From contig NC_134702.1 of NCBI RefSeq assembly GCF_043290135.1, positions 76,266,417 through 76,330,416 of the forward strand: a DNA stretch of 64,000 bases. Direction: 5' to 3'. Shown here in pieces: positions 47,111 to 58,339 of the stretch. The notes beneath the pieces were generated by a model, which saw only the letters and a program-made list of their open reading frames with translations, had not been told where the DNA came from and ran no database searches. How positions within the stretch are numbered: position 1 is the stretch's first letter; every line of letters begins with the position of its first letter. A program made the translations under genes and the position numbers. Source of the DNA: Rhipicephalus microplus (lineage: Eukaryota > Arthropoda > Arachnida > Ixodida > Ixodidae).

Positions 47111-48519
47111 TGTGTGTACAATTGCATCGATGTGTAAATAGAAAAATGTTGTGTATATATGTGTATATACCATCACCTTGTAACAACGTGTCGCGTCTTT
47201 AACGATGCGTGGGGTGCACATTTCATGGTTTATAAATAAGTGTTGGAGCTTTGGCCCAGTCATCAGCTTTCATTTCGTGGGGATGGCGGGCTTTTTCATT
47301 TAGCCTAGAGCTCGCTGTCGTACAACTGCATGAGAAGCTTCATGTACTACTCGCGATTACCACCACAAATCAATTGTTTTGTTTTGTAGTGGTCATTTGA
47401 GCTTACCCTTCACGCTCGCCGCATGTGATGTGTTAAATAGATGTCACAGAGCAAGACAAAGGGAGATATCACATTAGTGGTGGTTGATTTCAGCAGACAC
47501 CCATTAAAGAAGGCGCCAATAATTTGGAGATAAGCGCGAACAACAAGTAAATTTTGTCTGATACTAGCCAACACCTTCAAAAAGCTCGGCTCATTAGCTT
47601 CGTTGCAAAGCAAGATTCTATTGAAAATTCACCCCTTGTAGCTCATCACTATTATAAAAGTAATAAAACGCTTATTTCCAATTGACACCTCGTCTTTTTT
47701 TTTGTCATAGCGATTGTTGTTATACGCCACAAAACCCCGGTGCAATTATAAGAGATGCCGCAGCAGAGGTCTCAACTATTACCCCTTGGAGGTGTATATC
47801 GTGAACTTATATTTAAGCAGGGGGGCATGTAGCATGTTGTTTCCATAGAACTGTGGCTGCTGCAGCCAGCATTTGATTTCGCGACCGTCTGGTCGACAGT
47901 TTATTGAGTATATTCAGTTTTATTCAATTTCGACACTATTAGTTTACAAAAAATAGAGTGTGCAAGATTTGTAATACACAAGAAGCCCCAAAGTTAAAAA
48001 TTGTCGGGAGGGGGGGGGGGGGTGCTCTTTTAAAAGGTGTGAGCGAAAACAGAAGGTATACGTCATTCAGTGGTTACACCATCTTCGGTGAGAACGGAAA
48101 TGAATCCAAGTAAAGTAAAGCACAATAACCACCGCTGTGAGCATACCTCGTATTTTTTGTGTGCTATAGCGCTACCTTATAGTTTATAAGTATATCGCAG
48201 TTGTGTATGTGCATCACTATGTCATCCTTCAATTCACCTGCGCTCGATGTGCTCCTACAGAGATGATATCACGTACATAACCAGAACATTTTATGACTAT
48301 TTTATGGTAGAGTGCCTCTAGTGCTATCAAGCGTTCACAATTCAATCAAAGCCACATAAAGAGAGCATCGTATGCATGCACAGATGTAAGGCAATGTTTT
48401 ACCAAACTTTTTATCCGACTTCTACCTCTTTCTCTCTCTCTGTCTTCCTCTGTGAGAGCATTTTTTATTACCGCCCCTCCCTTGTGAAGTGTAGCATGCA
48501 TGAGCACAATAAGCACCTG
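47111..48519. other. Anonymous DNA with a poly-G run
   Basis: A run of 14 or so G at 48008-48022; otherwise nothing recognised. Confidence 0.6.
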
Positions 48520-48655
48520 GTGGTACCAATGGAAGGAAGGAACAGGAGAAAACAGAAAGGCGGCGATATTAACCAGCCCAGAAGGACTGTTACGCTACCT
48601 TGCACAGGGGAAAAGAATATGGCAGATCTAAAGATAGGAAAAGAAAAAAAAACAG
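48520..48655 (-). mobile_element. I-type LINE 3' tail, copy f
   Basis: On minus: CTGTGCAAGGTAGCGTAACA, GGGCTGGTTAATATCGCCGC, then a TTTCTG/TTCC pyrimidine end, the family 3' UTR order with substitutions. Confidence 0.68.
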
Positions 48656-49610
48656 AGCCCACGCACACATTTATGCTCCTCACAGTCATTATACCCCCAC
48701 CATTCTATAATAGAAGAAATTGTCAAAAAAGAAGGGCTGGAAGAGTCTATGATCAAAATTATTTAAAGTAATACGCCAACCACTGTAGCCTACGAAGTGA
48801 AATAATGTCGTTGCGCACCTGATCTCGGAGTTGTCGATGTAATTCCGGCAACATTTGGGTGAGCTTGAGATAGGTGAAAAAGTCGTGAGCCCGTTCTTTT
48901 TCACGTGGGTTGCGAGACCTCTTGTGGTCAAAGAAATTATGCATTATTTGCCTTGGCATCTTGTCTCATAATAAGTTGGCAGTTCCGGCATATCACTCTT
49001 ACTTAGGCGCTAAACTAAGCTTCATTTTTTTTATTGCTACTCTCAATGGGAGCACTTAATTTACACTCCTGGTTTGCAGATCCATGTGTGAATTATTCGA
49101 CATATCTGCCACATTTGTGACATACCTGCAGGAACGCAAGATCCCTTGATGCAGACTCCAGTTCTCTTGGTGTATCCTCCATCTTTGCTTCCATTGATGA
49201 CAAGCTGTCAATTGTGAACGACGCGCAACCAAGGCATAGCATAATATTGTTAAACACTGTCTTATACCGCCCCTAAAATCAATGGAATATTTGAGCTATA
49301 CTGATAGAATATAATTAAGGTTAGTACTTTTGACAAAAGCAATTTTCTAATCGCACTACTAAATAAATAGAAGACACAAGATCAGACTCCAGCTGGAGGT
49401 TAGTTCTAGCTGAATGCCCTCAGTATAGCTCAGTATAATCCTGCTTCAGGTACTCACACATGTTCGAAAGCTATTCGTTGTAGCATTGCTTTAAGCAAAG
49501 TTTTTTGTTCGATTCTACGAAAACATATGTTTATCCGAAATACGGTGCGTAACCACTGCAACAAATATTTCCACTCAGAAATAGTCGGAATTGTCATAGT
49601 CTATGCTTTC
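48656..49610. other. Anonymous intergenic DNA
   Basis: AT-rich; nothing recognised. Confidence 0.55.
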
Positions 49611-50208
49611 TGGCATCGCCAGCATTTGATTCAGTAGCCGCCAACAATAAGGCGTCGTATGCATGGTGTTTAATGGCGCCATCCATTGGCATATTCGGAG
49701 CACTTCCGGTAATACTTTCTAATACTCCATGCGGAGCAAGTTCATTTCCTTGGCGGATGCAGAGTGCTCCCTGTATGTTCAATTGGCAGATCGGGAGCAG
49801 CTCCTTCGCGAGATCTGCTCCACGGAGCAACGTTTTCTACTCCGCGAAATTCGGCGGATTCGACCGGAAGTCGCAAGTGCACCGTGTGTCTTGAAACGGT
49901 GCCAACTTTAGGCGCGCCAACGGACGCCGGCCGCGTCAATGGCGCTTCGCGTCGGAGCTCACGCTTCGCTAGCGTAGCGTCGCTCTGCGCAGTGTGCCCA
50001 ATCAAGCAAGAAGAGAGACGCGCGCATCGCGTTCTTTTCCGACCCTGCCATTTGCTCCAGATGGAGCGGGCGTGTTCTATGGTAGACTCCCTTCGGTTGC
50101 CCTCTGCCAGAGTGGAGTGCTCCGGCGCAGAGTTAGTGGGTCACACCGAATCTGCCAATTGATGACGCCACAAAACACTGTTCCTTCTCAATGACGCGGG
50201 TGATGCCA
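49611..50208. mobile_element. GC-rich long-TIR foldback element
   Basis: Left end TGGCATCGCC and the inverse of the right end, TGGCATCACC, open arms that stay similar for about 90 bases: GTGTTTAATGGCGCCATCCA, ATTGGCATATTCGG on the left against GTGTTTTGTGGCGTCATCAA, ATTGGCAGATTCGG. The interior is CpG-rich with repeated GGAGCA motifs. Frames of 60-132 codons overlap on both strands; one (49729-49911) has a Leu/Arg/Glu-rich helical look but no known domain. No target duplication seen. Confidence 0.72.
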
Positions 50209-51299
50209 CTGGTTCAAAAGTAGGGCTGCTATTGCGCTACCAGTTCAATATAATTCCATTATTCTGTAATTATTCGCTCTCTCTCTCTCTCTCTCGAACT
50301 AGCAAATGGCGCCTCGATGCGATGTCATCGGCTCACTTTCTGGCTGAGCTTGACCGCTTAAAGACGTTTAGGCAAGGCTTTACAGTTGACAAATCATAAC
50401 CCTACCTTTACGGCGAGAAAGAATGAAGATAGCGTATAAACGACGCCAATGGCCCAGCTCAGAGGTAGGTCACTTGAATTACTCTATAAATAAGTAGTGC
50501 AAGAAACGGAGCTCTTTATTGATCTTTTTTTTTTCACTTGAAACTAATGCTATGACTTTTACGGCATGGCATTTTAACTGTGTACGTTAACCTACCACTT
50601 GTATTCGTTGTCTGCTTAAAGCGAGTATGGTGTTTTAGTTAATACTCACAGCACACAATCTTCCGTCACCCAGACTTGCATTGAACCACTTTTCCGTGGT
50701 CCGGTTATAACAACTTGCAGTGCAGTTAGCCGAAACATTCAGCTGCGGCAATCAAGGAAAATGAGACAAACTTACTGTCTTACCTTTTCCTTAATTATAA
50801 TAACAGTAATGAAATGGGATGTCAAACCACATCCTAATTTTAAACACTCATTTTCCCAAGAATTGCACCTGCCATTAGACTCTGAAAAACGTATAATATA
50901 TAGTACAGACTACGTTATGATATATAATGCCAACCTGTGCAACGCCAACCTCTATATTACCAAATTAGTTATTTCTTCGATACGCTGACTTCAGAGGATA
51001 GGGGGTACCAATCCGTTAAGCTTGCGTAGTATTTCGCGTTTTCTTGCGAGAAAAATTTGTCGCGCCGATTGTTGGTGTTTGCACATAATTATCAAAATGC
51101 GCTCAAGTGAGAAAGTTACCGTAGGGCCCTCAGGCACTATAGACTGCGTACGAAACAAAATTTGAGAACTGTATTTGAATCAAATCTCAGTCTAATAATC
51201 ACGTACGAGGCTTGCATATGACACGCCATAAAACTTCAAAAACTTTTGTCTTTTGGCGTGGCTGTCTAAATTAATTTTTTTTCGCAGGCTGTCAACGTT
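50209..51299. other. Anonymous intergenic DNA
   Basis: Includes a short CT run (50277-50294); otherwise nothing recognised. Confidence 0.6.
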
Positions 51300-51318
51300 T
51301 ATTTATTTATTTATTTAC

Positions 51319-51369
<51 letters not shown>

Positions 51370-51790
51370 CAAACTACTGCAGGCTAAAATCAGAGCCTAT
51401 GCAGGAGTGAAAACAAGCACTTGTACAAAAACAAATACACAATCAATCAGTAGTTAACGCATGCAATGTACACCCAAATCAATACTCTCATACAAACAAG
51501 TCTGCCCATAGCAATTCATATTGAACAGCATTTTCAACACAGAAATCAGTAGCAATTCTTGCCATGAATAAGTATATGTACACAAAACTATTTACACCAA
51601 CTCATACTCGCAATATAACACATGACACAGCAATGGGAGTATTGTTACGTTAACGCATTCATGTAAATGGCTGGGATTGCTGATACACGTTTTTCCTGTA
51701 CATACGAACCAAAAAAAAGGATAGTGCTGAGGGTTCTGATAATATGAAGTGTTGTTATATAAACAAACTTTTCGGAGGTCATTTATGATA
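51300..51790 (-). mobile_element. CR1-like LINE 3' UTR (copy C)
   Basis: A long TAAA tail (TTTA on plus, 51300-51369) follows, in minus sense, a hairpin at 51377-51402 like those of the LINE ends at 4403 and 34508. The adjoining 400 bases are AT-rich non-coding and taken as 3' UTR; the right limit is arbitrary because no RT codons are recognised. Confidence 0.6.
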
Positions 51791-53002
51791 GGATGCACAG
51801 TTTATCCCTCTTTGTTGGTTGTAAGCAGCCGTTGGAGGACCATGCAATATTACTTAGCGGCCATTTAAGTAAAGCAAAAAAGGCGTGTCTGCCACATATT
51901 ATGTTGCCTGCAGTCCTTCAGCACTGCATCATACGTGTGCTCTGCACAAGTGAACGTGCCTTGGTCTCTTACTTAAATACTAAGTAACACAATTCAATTC
52001 ATTTTGTATTTCATTCTTGTTGCCACACACGAAAAAATGGAAGAGGACCAAACAAAATATGAAACACCGTTCACTTGATGCCGATTCAGGCCCCCCTTAC
52101 AAGGCCCACAGCAGGACAGTGAATGAAGAAAAACGTACGATACGCGCGTTTGTGCTAACAGATATACCGCTTGGTTGTACATTTCGTGTTTTCGTCGTCT
52201 TGTGTTGTTGTTCTTTCTGAAAAATAAACATTCTTGGGACGTGCGAGAAACCACATGCGATACTTATTGAAATATTTGAGGCACAGTAAATATCTTAACT
52301 ACATTTTGCCAATGAAGGAAAGAGAAATGAGAACATTGTGCAAACGCATGTTAGAAGACGGCAGATAAGTCAGCCTGATTCAGCTTGATCTGGCCAGTTC
52401 TTTTCATTATCCAAGTATTACCGAAGAATGGCGTTTCATCATAAAGGGACAGAGAGATATGGCGGTTTTTATTGAAATTCCCATAGCTTTTAGTCTTCTT
52501 GTCATGTGGTGACTGTGACACAGATATTATTCTTTAAAGAATACCCATTAGAGCTAAATGGCCCGGCAGTCAAGAAAGACAAGGCACTCGAAGAGGCAAT
52601 TATGTCAGGTTTCATGCCTTTTAGCAGCAAAATTGGAACTTATTTAGCATGCCACAGATGTACGAAAAGTCCTTACATGCGGAAGTCGTGAAGGACTTAC
52701 TTGTGAATTCATTGCATACGTAGGTCCCTTGCAGTGATAGGCATATGGATCAGCCGCTAGAGAAAGTCGGGGAAAACACATGAATGCGTCTTATGCGATA
52801 CTACGCTGCTTTGAACTTTTATTTGTATCTCATTTTTTCGCTGTATTCATGTGTAAAGAATCTTGAAGCGTAAACGAGGTGAAGACGAACACAGAGCAGT
52901 AGCCGCGCCTACCTCCAACGTACTGTCTAATCGCCTACGTGCTGTGATATCTACTAACAACTGGCTGTTAATTACGAGAATCTCTTCCAAATTTTACCCC
53001 TC
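51791..53002. other. Anonymous intergenic DNA
   Basis: Nothing recognised. Confidence 0.55.
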
Positions 53003-53294
<292 letters not shown>

Positions 53295-53297
53295 GCT

Positions 53298-53523
53298 GCG
53301 GTTTTCATGTCGAGACAACAATATGGTAATGAGGCAAGCCTTCACAGGAGGATTCGCAGACATCGGCCATCTGAGATTCATTATTGTTACTCTAATAATA
53401 TAAATAATCCTGCCTTTAGCATTTCGGCATCCATCGAAAGTGCGACCACCACGACCCAGATCGTACACATGACCTGTGCGTCAGCAGTCAAGCACGTGGA
53501 TATTGCAGCCCCGAAGTGGATTC
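53298..53523 (-). mobile_element. Decayed tRNA-derived SINE, second type, copy 2
   Basis: Plus-strand landmarks GCGGTTTTCATG, GGTAATGAGGCAAGCC, CATTTCGGCATCCATCGAAA, the inverted B-box region GACCCAGATCGTACACATGA and TGCGTCAGCAGTCAAGCACG give SINE order. It directly abuts the ATT tract. Related to the relic at 28930. Confidence 0.68.
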
Positions 53524-53944
53524 CTACGTATCAATGACAACAAAAGCTCGAGAAAGAAATTCGAAAAGAATTTCATATGCGATTAGTAATTATTTGCGTA
53601 ACAGATCGAACTGAAACAAATTTCTGGTACTAAAATACTGACACACTAAGACCGACACGTGCTGAACAAGGCCCATATGAACTATTCTCCATGTCTTTCT
53701 TCGTGTATTCATAAATGTATGTTACACGTTCCCGCTTGAACACCCAAAAAGCAGCCCTCTCAGTAGCACTAGGTTGGCTGGAAAATTGCCCTCTTGGAAA
53801 AAGCGAAATTGTAGAACACTGGCGTCAACAGCAGAGGCTACGAGGGCGTCACCGCGTTTTCTACGAATAACAGGACAGAATGACACGTTTTGATAATCTA
53901 CTAAGTTCATGTGTTACTTTAGACAGATACATTAACATAAATTT
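53524..53944. other. Anonymous intergenic DNA
   Basis: Nothing recognised. Confidence 0.55.
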
Positions 53945-54077
53945 GTGGTGAAGTTCCCCACTCTCTTTTCCTCTTTCATTCTTTCTCGACCCCTTTCTTC
54001 TACTCCTCTGCAAGGTAGCCAAGCGGAGATGCACCCTGGTTAAGCTCCCTGACTTTCATCCACCTTTATCAGTCTCT
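53945..54077 (+). mobile_element. I-type LINE 3' tail, copy d
   Basis: Pyrimidine lead, CTCTGCAAGGTAGCCAAGCG, CCTGGTTAAGCTCCCTGAC and TCAGTCTCTCTTTTG end, as in the LINE 3' UTR. Confidence 0.75.
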
Positions 54078-54139
54078 CTTTTGTATGCAGGTTATAAGCG
54101 CACACTTTTACATCACCAATTATTGCCAAAATGCCCACT

Positions 54140-54560
54140 GTATACTGCTGTTTCAACAAACAACAATTTGTAGGATTTCGCTCACCCAGTTTAGGGATTC
54201 CAACTTTCACAGTAGTGGTGTTTTTGTTGTCGCATTTTCCGCCATGACAGACACCCGCGATGATTGCTCGTCCATTTCCACTGTCGTGTACTGAAACCTG
54301 ACAAAAAATATTATTTCGTTTTTGGTACAAGGCTAACGTTGGTTCACGCTGAAAACCCACCAAGTTTGGTTTGTCTACACAGACATCGCTTCTACAAAAA
54401 GTACTTGAGATAGCATGGATAAGGCTTACAGTACTTTTGAAAAACCCGTCGTTATAATTTTCAAATATTTCGCACCAAACCATTTCATTTCTTTTTATTG
54501 GTAAATACGGAAAGTCGCTTTTAATGATGACATCCACATCAAATGGACTTAAGTCCATGT
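54140..54560 (-). CDS. Possible host exon(s) with G-x-C-x2-G-x-C motif
   Basis: A minus frame is open for 190 codons (54612-54040). Its non-repetitive middle encodes a Cys-containing stretch (F-C-R-S-D-V-C-V) and then S-G-N-G-R-A-I-I-A-G-V-C-H-G-G-K-C-D-N-K near 54290-54220. A polypyrimidine-AG (TATTTTTTGTCAG) occurs just before V-S-V-H-D-S-G, a plausible splice acceptor. G-x-C-x2-G-x-C is common at the ends of Cys-rich secreted tick salivary proteins. No start, signal peptide or upstream exon is seen, and the 3' part runs into a LINE tail. It may be a terminal exon, a pseudo-exon or chance. Confidence 0.3.
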
Positions 54561-54586
54561 ATATATATATATATATATATATATAT
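54559..54586. repeat. (TA)n microsatellite left of the LTR element
   Basis: About 14 TA units; the LTR begins directly after it. The tract resumes at 59906, so the element split one TA array. Confidence 0.95.
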
Positions 54587-54715
54587 TGTAAGATGGCGTC
54601 GAGTACACTCAAGACTCTCCTTTATTGACTCAAGTATGTGCCCCCCAACCTAAACTTGACTGGTAATGATGAGTATGTACTGATGAAAAGATCGAACGCA
54701 TAAATAATGCTCACA
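54587..54715 (-). repeat. 3' LTR
   Basis: On minus it begins TGTGAGCATTATTTATGCG and ends CGACGCCATCTTACA. By eye about 15 of 129 bases differ from the 5' LTR, with no gaps. Confidence 0.92.
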
Positions 54716-54730
54716 CTTATTTTCCCCGCG
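54716..54730 (-). other. Polypurine tract candidate
   Basis: GGGGAAAATAAG on minus directly before the 3' LTR; the site where plus-strand DNA synthesis would be primed. One T interrupts it. Confidence 0.7.
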
Positions 54731-54757
54731 CACTTGAGCGGCCGGCCCAGCCGAGAC

Positions 54758-55834
54758 TTAGGCGGGAAAGGTACGGCGAACAAAGGGTTTAAGACGTGAA
54801 ACGTGGACTATCTCGGAGGCACGGTAACGACGGTCCGAGGAACCCTCGACGGGAGTGACAAGGTAATTGACACGAGATGTTCGTTCACAAACAACGTAAG
54901 GTCCTAGAAAGCGTGACTGAAACTTTTCACACAATCCGGGTGTGCCAACAGGCGTCCAAAGCAGTACTTCATCTCCAGGACGAAAGGTGACGTCTCGACG
55001 AAAGCTGTCACAGCGTTGCTTGCGGTCTTGTTGACTGGCCTCCGTGTTGAGTTGAGCACGTTGCCGTGCCTCAGCAAGCCTGGAGACGAAATGTTCTAGC
55101 GTAGTCGTCGACGTTTTTGTCATTATATTGAAGAAAGAGGCGTCAATGGTGAATGTCGGCGCACGACCATAGACGAGGGAGAAAGGTGAATACCCGGTGG
55201 TTCGTTGAACAGCGGTGTTGTGTGCAAATGTTACGAACGGCAAGATTTTGTCCCAATTATCGTGGTTCGGTCCGATGTACATGGATATCATGTCGATTAG
55301 AGTACGGTAGAATCGCTCTGTCAGCCCATTTGTCTGCGGGTGGTAAGCGGATTTGGCCTTATGAACTGTGCCACAACTTTTCAGGATTTCGCCGAGAATT
55401 GCTGACAGGAAGGCCTTGCCTCGGTCACTCAACAACGCGCGAGGTGCACCATGACGCAACACAATGGCTTCTAAAAAGAAGGCGGCAACGTCTGAGGCAG
55501 AGCTAGTACGTAGAGGAGCGGTCTCCGCGTATCGTGTGAGGTGGTCGACGGCTGTGACGATCCAGCGGTGGTCCGCTGGCGTCACGAGAAGTGGCCCGAC
55601 GAGGTCTATTCCGACAACGACAAAAGGTGTGTCGGGACATGGAATGGGTTGTATTAAGCCAGCAGGAGCTGAAGTTGGTCGTTTCCGGCGTTGACAAAGT
55701 GCGTAAGAAGCGACATAATTAGCCACAAAGGTAGAAAGACCAGGCCAGAAGAAACGGCTTCTAACGCGGTTGTAGGTCTTTTGAAATCCCAAGTGTCCAG
55801 CTCATGGGTCGTCGTGCAATGCTTCGACAACCTA
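54758..55834 (-). pseudogene. Gypsy integrase
   Basis: Inserts element DNA into the genome. From 55792 to the stop at 54758 the frame is open (344 codons). Upstream, the same frame is cut by TGA at 55802-55804 and TAG at 55832-55834, inside the N-terminal zinc finger. The finger reads H-D-D-P...G-H-L-G-F...Y-A-L-C-Q-R-R-K: its first Cys has become Tyr. The catalytic triad is visible: G-I-D-L-V-G-P, L-L-S-D-R-G-K-A-F and H-P-Q-T-N-G-L-T-E-R-F. A GPF/Y-type module (F-L-G-P-Y-V-V) and V-S-R-L-K-P-F close the protein; no chromodomain follows. Confidence 0.95.
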
Positions 55835-56449
55835 TTTTCGCAGCGAACGGGGAAGTACTGGCACCCACCGATGCCCATCCGCATTGTAAGTATAGTGCTG
55901 CAGGACATTGTCCTCTAACTTGAACAGCTGTAGCTGACGACGTAGTCTGGCATTAGGTGGAGAAGGCAAGCTATTCAAGTTTCTGATGATGCGGTTACAG
56001 TAGGGGTCGTCACGTTGGTACGCGGCAAACTGGGCGCTGCTGTTTAAAGGTAGTGACCTAGCGACTGCCAAGGGTGATAACGTGAGTAAAGAGGAAGCCG
56101 CTTGATCACCTGAGGGGCATTGAGGATGCGTGGTTGAAGATGAAAGTGGCAGAGGGCAGCGAGAGAGAGCGTCAGCATCCTGATGCTGTTTGCCGGACCT
56201 GTACACAACGTCAAAAGTGTACTCTTGCAAACGCAGTATCAAGCGACCGAGGCGCCCAGACAAATTCTTCTGCGAGGACAACCAGCGTAGGGCATGGTGG
56301 TCGGTAACCACAGTGAAGTGGCGTCCATACAGATAAGGTCGAAATTTTTGGATGGCCCAAACGACAGCGAGACATTCCTGCTCTGTTATCGGGTAGTTCT
56401 GCTCCGCAGGTGTTAGTGCGCGGCTGGCATACGCAACTACTCTCTCACG
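55832..56449 (-). pseudogene. Gypsy RNase H C-terminal part and linker
   Basis: Degrades RNA in RNA-DNA hybrids during reverse transcription. The frame, shifted by one base relative to the RT segment at about 56450, contains E-Q-E-C-L-A-V-V-W-A-I-Q-K-F, T-D-H-H-A-L-R-W-L and the final H-Q-D-A-D-A-L-S-R (catalytic Asp). A linker of about 110 residues leads towards the integrase finger. It is broken at both ends. Confidence 0.92.
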
Positions 56450-57550
56450 TCAAGTGTCGTTGCGCTGGAGGAGGACAGCATTGATTCCGTGGCCGCTGGC
56501 ATCTGTGTGCAGGAAAGTGGGTGCACTCTCATCGAAGTGACGGAGGATGGGGTCTGATGTCAAAGCACGCTTAAGGGCTTGGAAAGCACACTCGCACTCG
56601 TCAGTCCACGTGAAATACGTTCCTGACGTCAGAAGCTTGTGTAACGGCCCCGCAATGGCAGCAATGTGACGGATGAAGCGGCGGAAGTAAGACGCCAGGC
56701 CCACGAAACTTCGCAATTGTTTTTGATTGCGCGGACGTGGAAAACTAATTACGGGAGCAACCTTGTCGGGGTCGGGTCGAACGCCATCTTTGCTGACAAG
56801 GTGACCCAATACATTGATGCTTGTGCTGGCGAAGTGGCACTTTTTTGTATTGAGCTGTAGGCCAGCGTTCGAAATGCACGTTAGAACTTCGTCCAAACGC
56901 TTAATGTGCTGAGGAAAAGTAGAAGCATAAATGACGATGTCGTCTAAATAACATAAACATGTTTTTGATTTGAGACCACGTAAGACAGTATCTATCATGC
57001 GCTCGAATGTTGCTGGAGCGTTGCATAAGCCAAAAGGAATGACGTTAAATTCGTAAAGCCCGTCAGGCGTCGCAAACGCTGTTTTCTCCTTGTCTGCTTC
57101 GCGCATAGGTATTTTGCCAATACCCGCATCGGAGGTCGAGGCTGGAGAAATATTCTGCGCCTTGTAGGGAGTCCAGGGCATCTTCTATGCGTGGCAACGG
57201 ATATACGTCTTTTTTGTGACCTTATTGAGCGCTCTGTAATCAACACAAAAGCGGACAGAGCCATCCTTTTTCCGTACCAACACCACAGGAGACGACCAGG
57301 AGCTGGATGAAGGTCGAATAATATCCCGTTTGAGCATGTTGGTGACGTTTTCCTCAATAATTTGCCGTTCCGCCGAAGAGAGACGGTATGGGCTGCGGCG
57401 TACGATGGAGCTGCCTTCGGTTTCGATGCTGTGCTCTGCAACGAAGGTGCGGCCCAGAACATTGCAATGTACATCAAACGAAAGGCTGTGCTTTTGGAGA
57501 AGGTTTAAGAGGTCTCTTTTTTGCTCGGAAGTGAGGTGAGGACTTATGGT
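56450..57550 (-). pseudogene. Gypsy reverse transcriptase and RNase H start
   Basis: Copies element RNA to DNA. The N-terminal part (about 57540-57215) shows [18 protein letters not shown] and C-V-D-Y-R-A-L-N-K. Two single-base shifts follow, one in the six-T run at 57210-57215 and one in the T run at 57112-57115. The rest is open for about 225 codons: F-G-L-C-N-A-P-A-T-F, the catalytic Y-L-D-D-I-V-I-Y, L-G-H-L-V-S, and the RNase H start L-H-T-D-A-S-G-H-G. Confidence 0.95.
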
Positions 57551-58330
57551 CTAGTTTAAGGTAACAGTGGTAGCCTTGATATCAGTAGTAGCAGACAAAG
57601 GCGGTGATTCTGCGTGAAGGGGAACCAGCGAAATGGGCTCACTGTCAGCGAAGCAGCTCACTGTCAGCGAAGCAGCTCACAGCAGTGCCCTGGGGCAGCA
57701 TCACTGGCGGAGAAGTTGGATTCAAGGCGGTGACCAATGCTTTACCGTCGTTAAACCGCACAAGGCCGGGGGCTATGGTAAGCCCCGCCGGTTTGGAGCG
57801 AACTGATGGAGCTATGAACACGTCACCGTTAACTATAGTATCCGAAGCGATCGTTAGAAGTTGTTCATCTCCTGGCAAAATGAAACAATCAGCGGCAGCA
57901 ACGAAACGTAAGCTGTATGGATCGACATCGGATGAACTCTCAGTAGCTGACATTTGAATGACTCGCTGACGACACGATATGAAAGCTGATGCCGAAGAAA
58001 GGAAGTCTCATCCTAAAATTACTGTGTGAGTGCACAAAGGAAGTACAAGAAACTGAATGTGGTGAAGGATTCCATCTATGAAAACGCGGACTGTGCAAAC
58101 ACTTGAAGGCTTAATAGGGACTCCATCTGCGCAACGAAGGGGAGGACCATCGTAGGGCGTCCTAACTTTTTTCAAGCGGGCACAAAAGTCTGCACGAATT
58201 ACGGAAAGTGATGCGCCTGTGTCCACCAGTGCCTGTGTCTGTATACCTTCAAGATACACGAATAAAACATTCGATGGGCGATTCGGAGGAGTTTGACGCA
58301 GTTCGAAAGATGCAGCTTTCCCTCCCGAAG
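57551..58330 (-). pseudogene. Gypsy protease and linker to RT
   Basis: The aspartic protease cleaves the polyprotein. The active site is A-L-V-D-T-G-A-S-L-S-V-I (about 58230-58195) and the second landmark is H-T-V-I-L-G at 58011-58028, after which TGA (58008-58010) stands where Gypsy elements usually have an aromatic or Met codon. The frame then stays open to a 19-bp tandem duplication (57638-57656, 57657-57675) that shifts it, and a further TAG lies at 57551-57553. Confidence 0.9.
57638..57675. repeat. 19-bp tandem duplication inside pol
   Basis: CTCACTGTCAGCGAAGCAG twice. Nineteen is not a multiple of three, so the duplication breaks the polyprotein frame. Confidence 0.95.
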
Positions 58331-58339
58331 CTGCACTGT

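Noticed and set aside
49780..50161. 12-bp inverted repeat CAATTGGCAGAT as element termini
   Set aside because: Longer arms starting further out (49611 and 50208) explain the element better; this pair is an internal subrepeat.
55153..55506. 117-codon plus frame
   Set aside because: Antisense to integrase.
56995..57477. 160-codon minus frame
   Set aside because: Out of frame with the RT motifs that occupy the same bases; a shadow except for a few residues between the two frameshifts.
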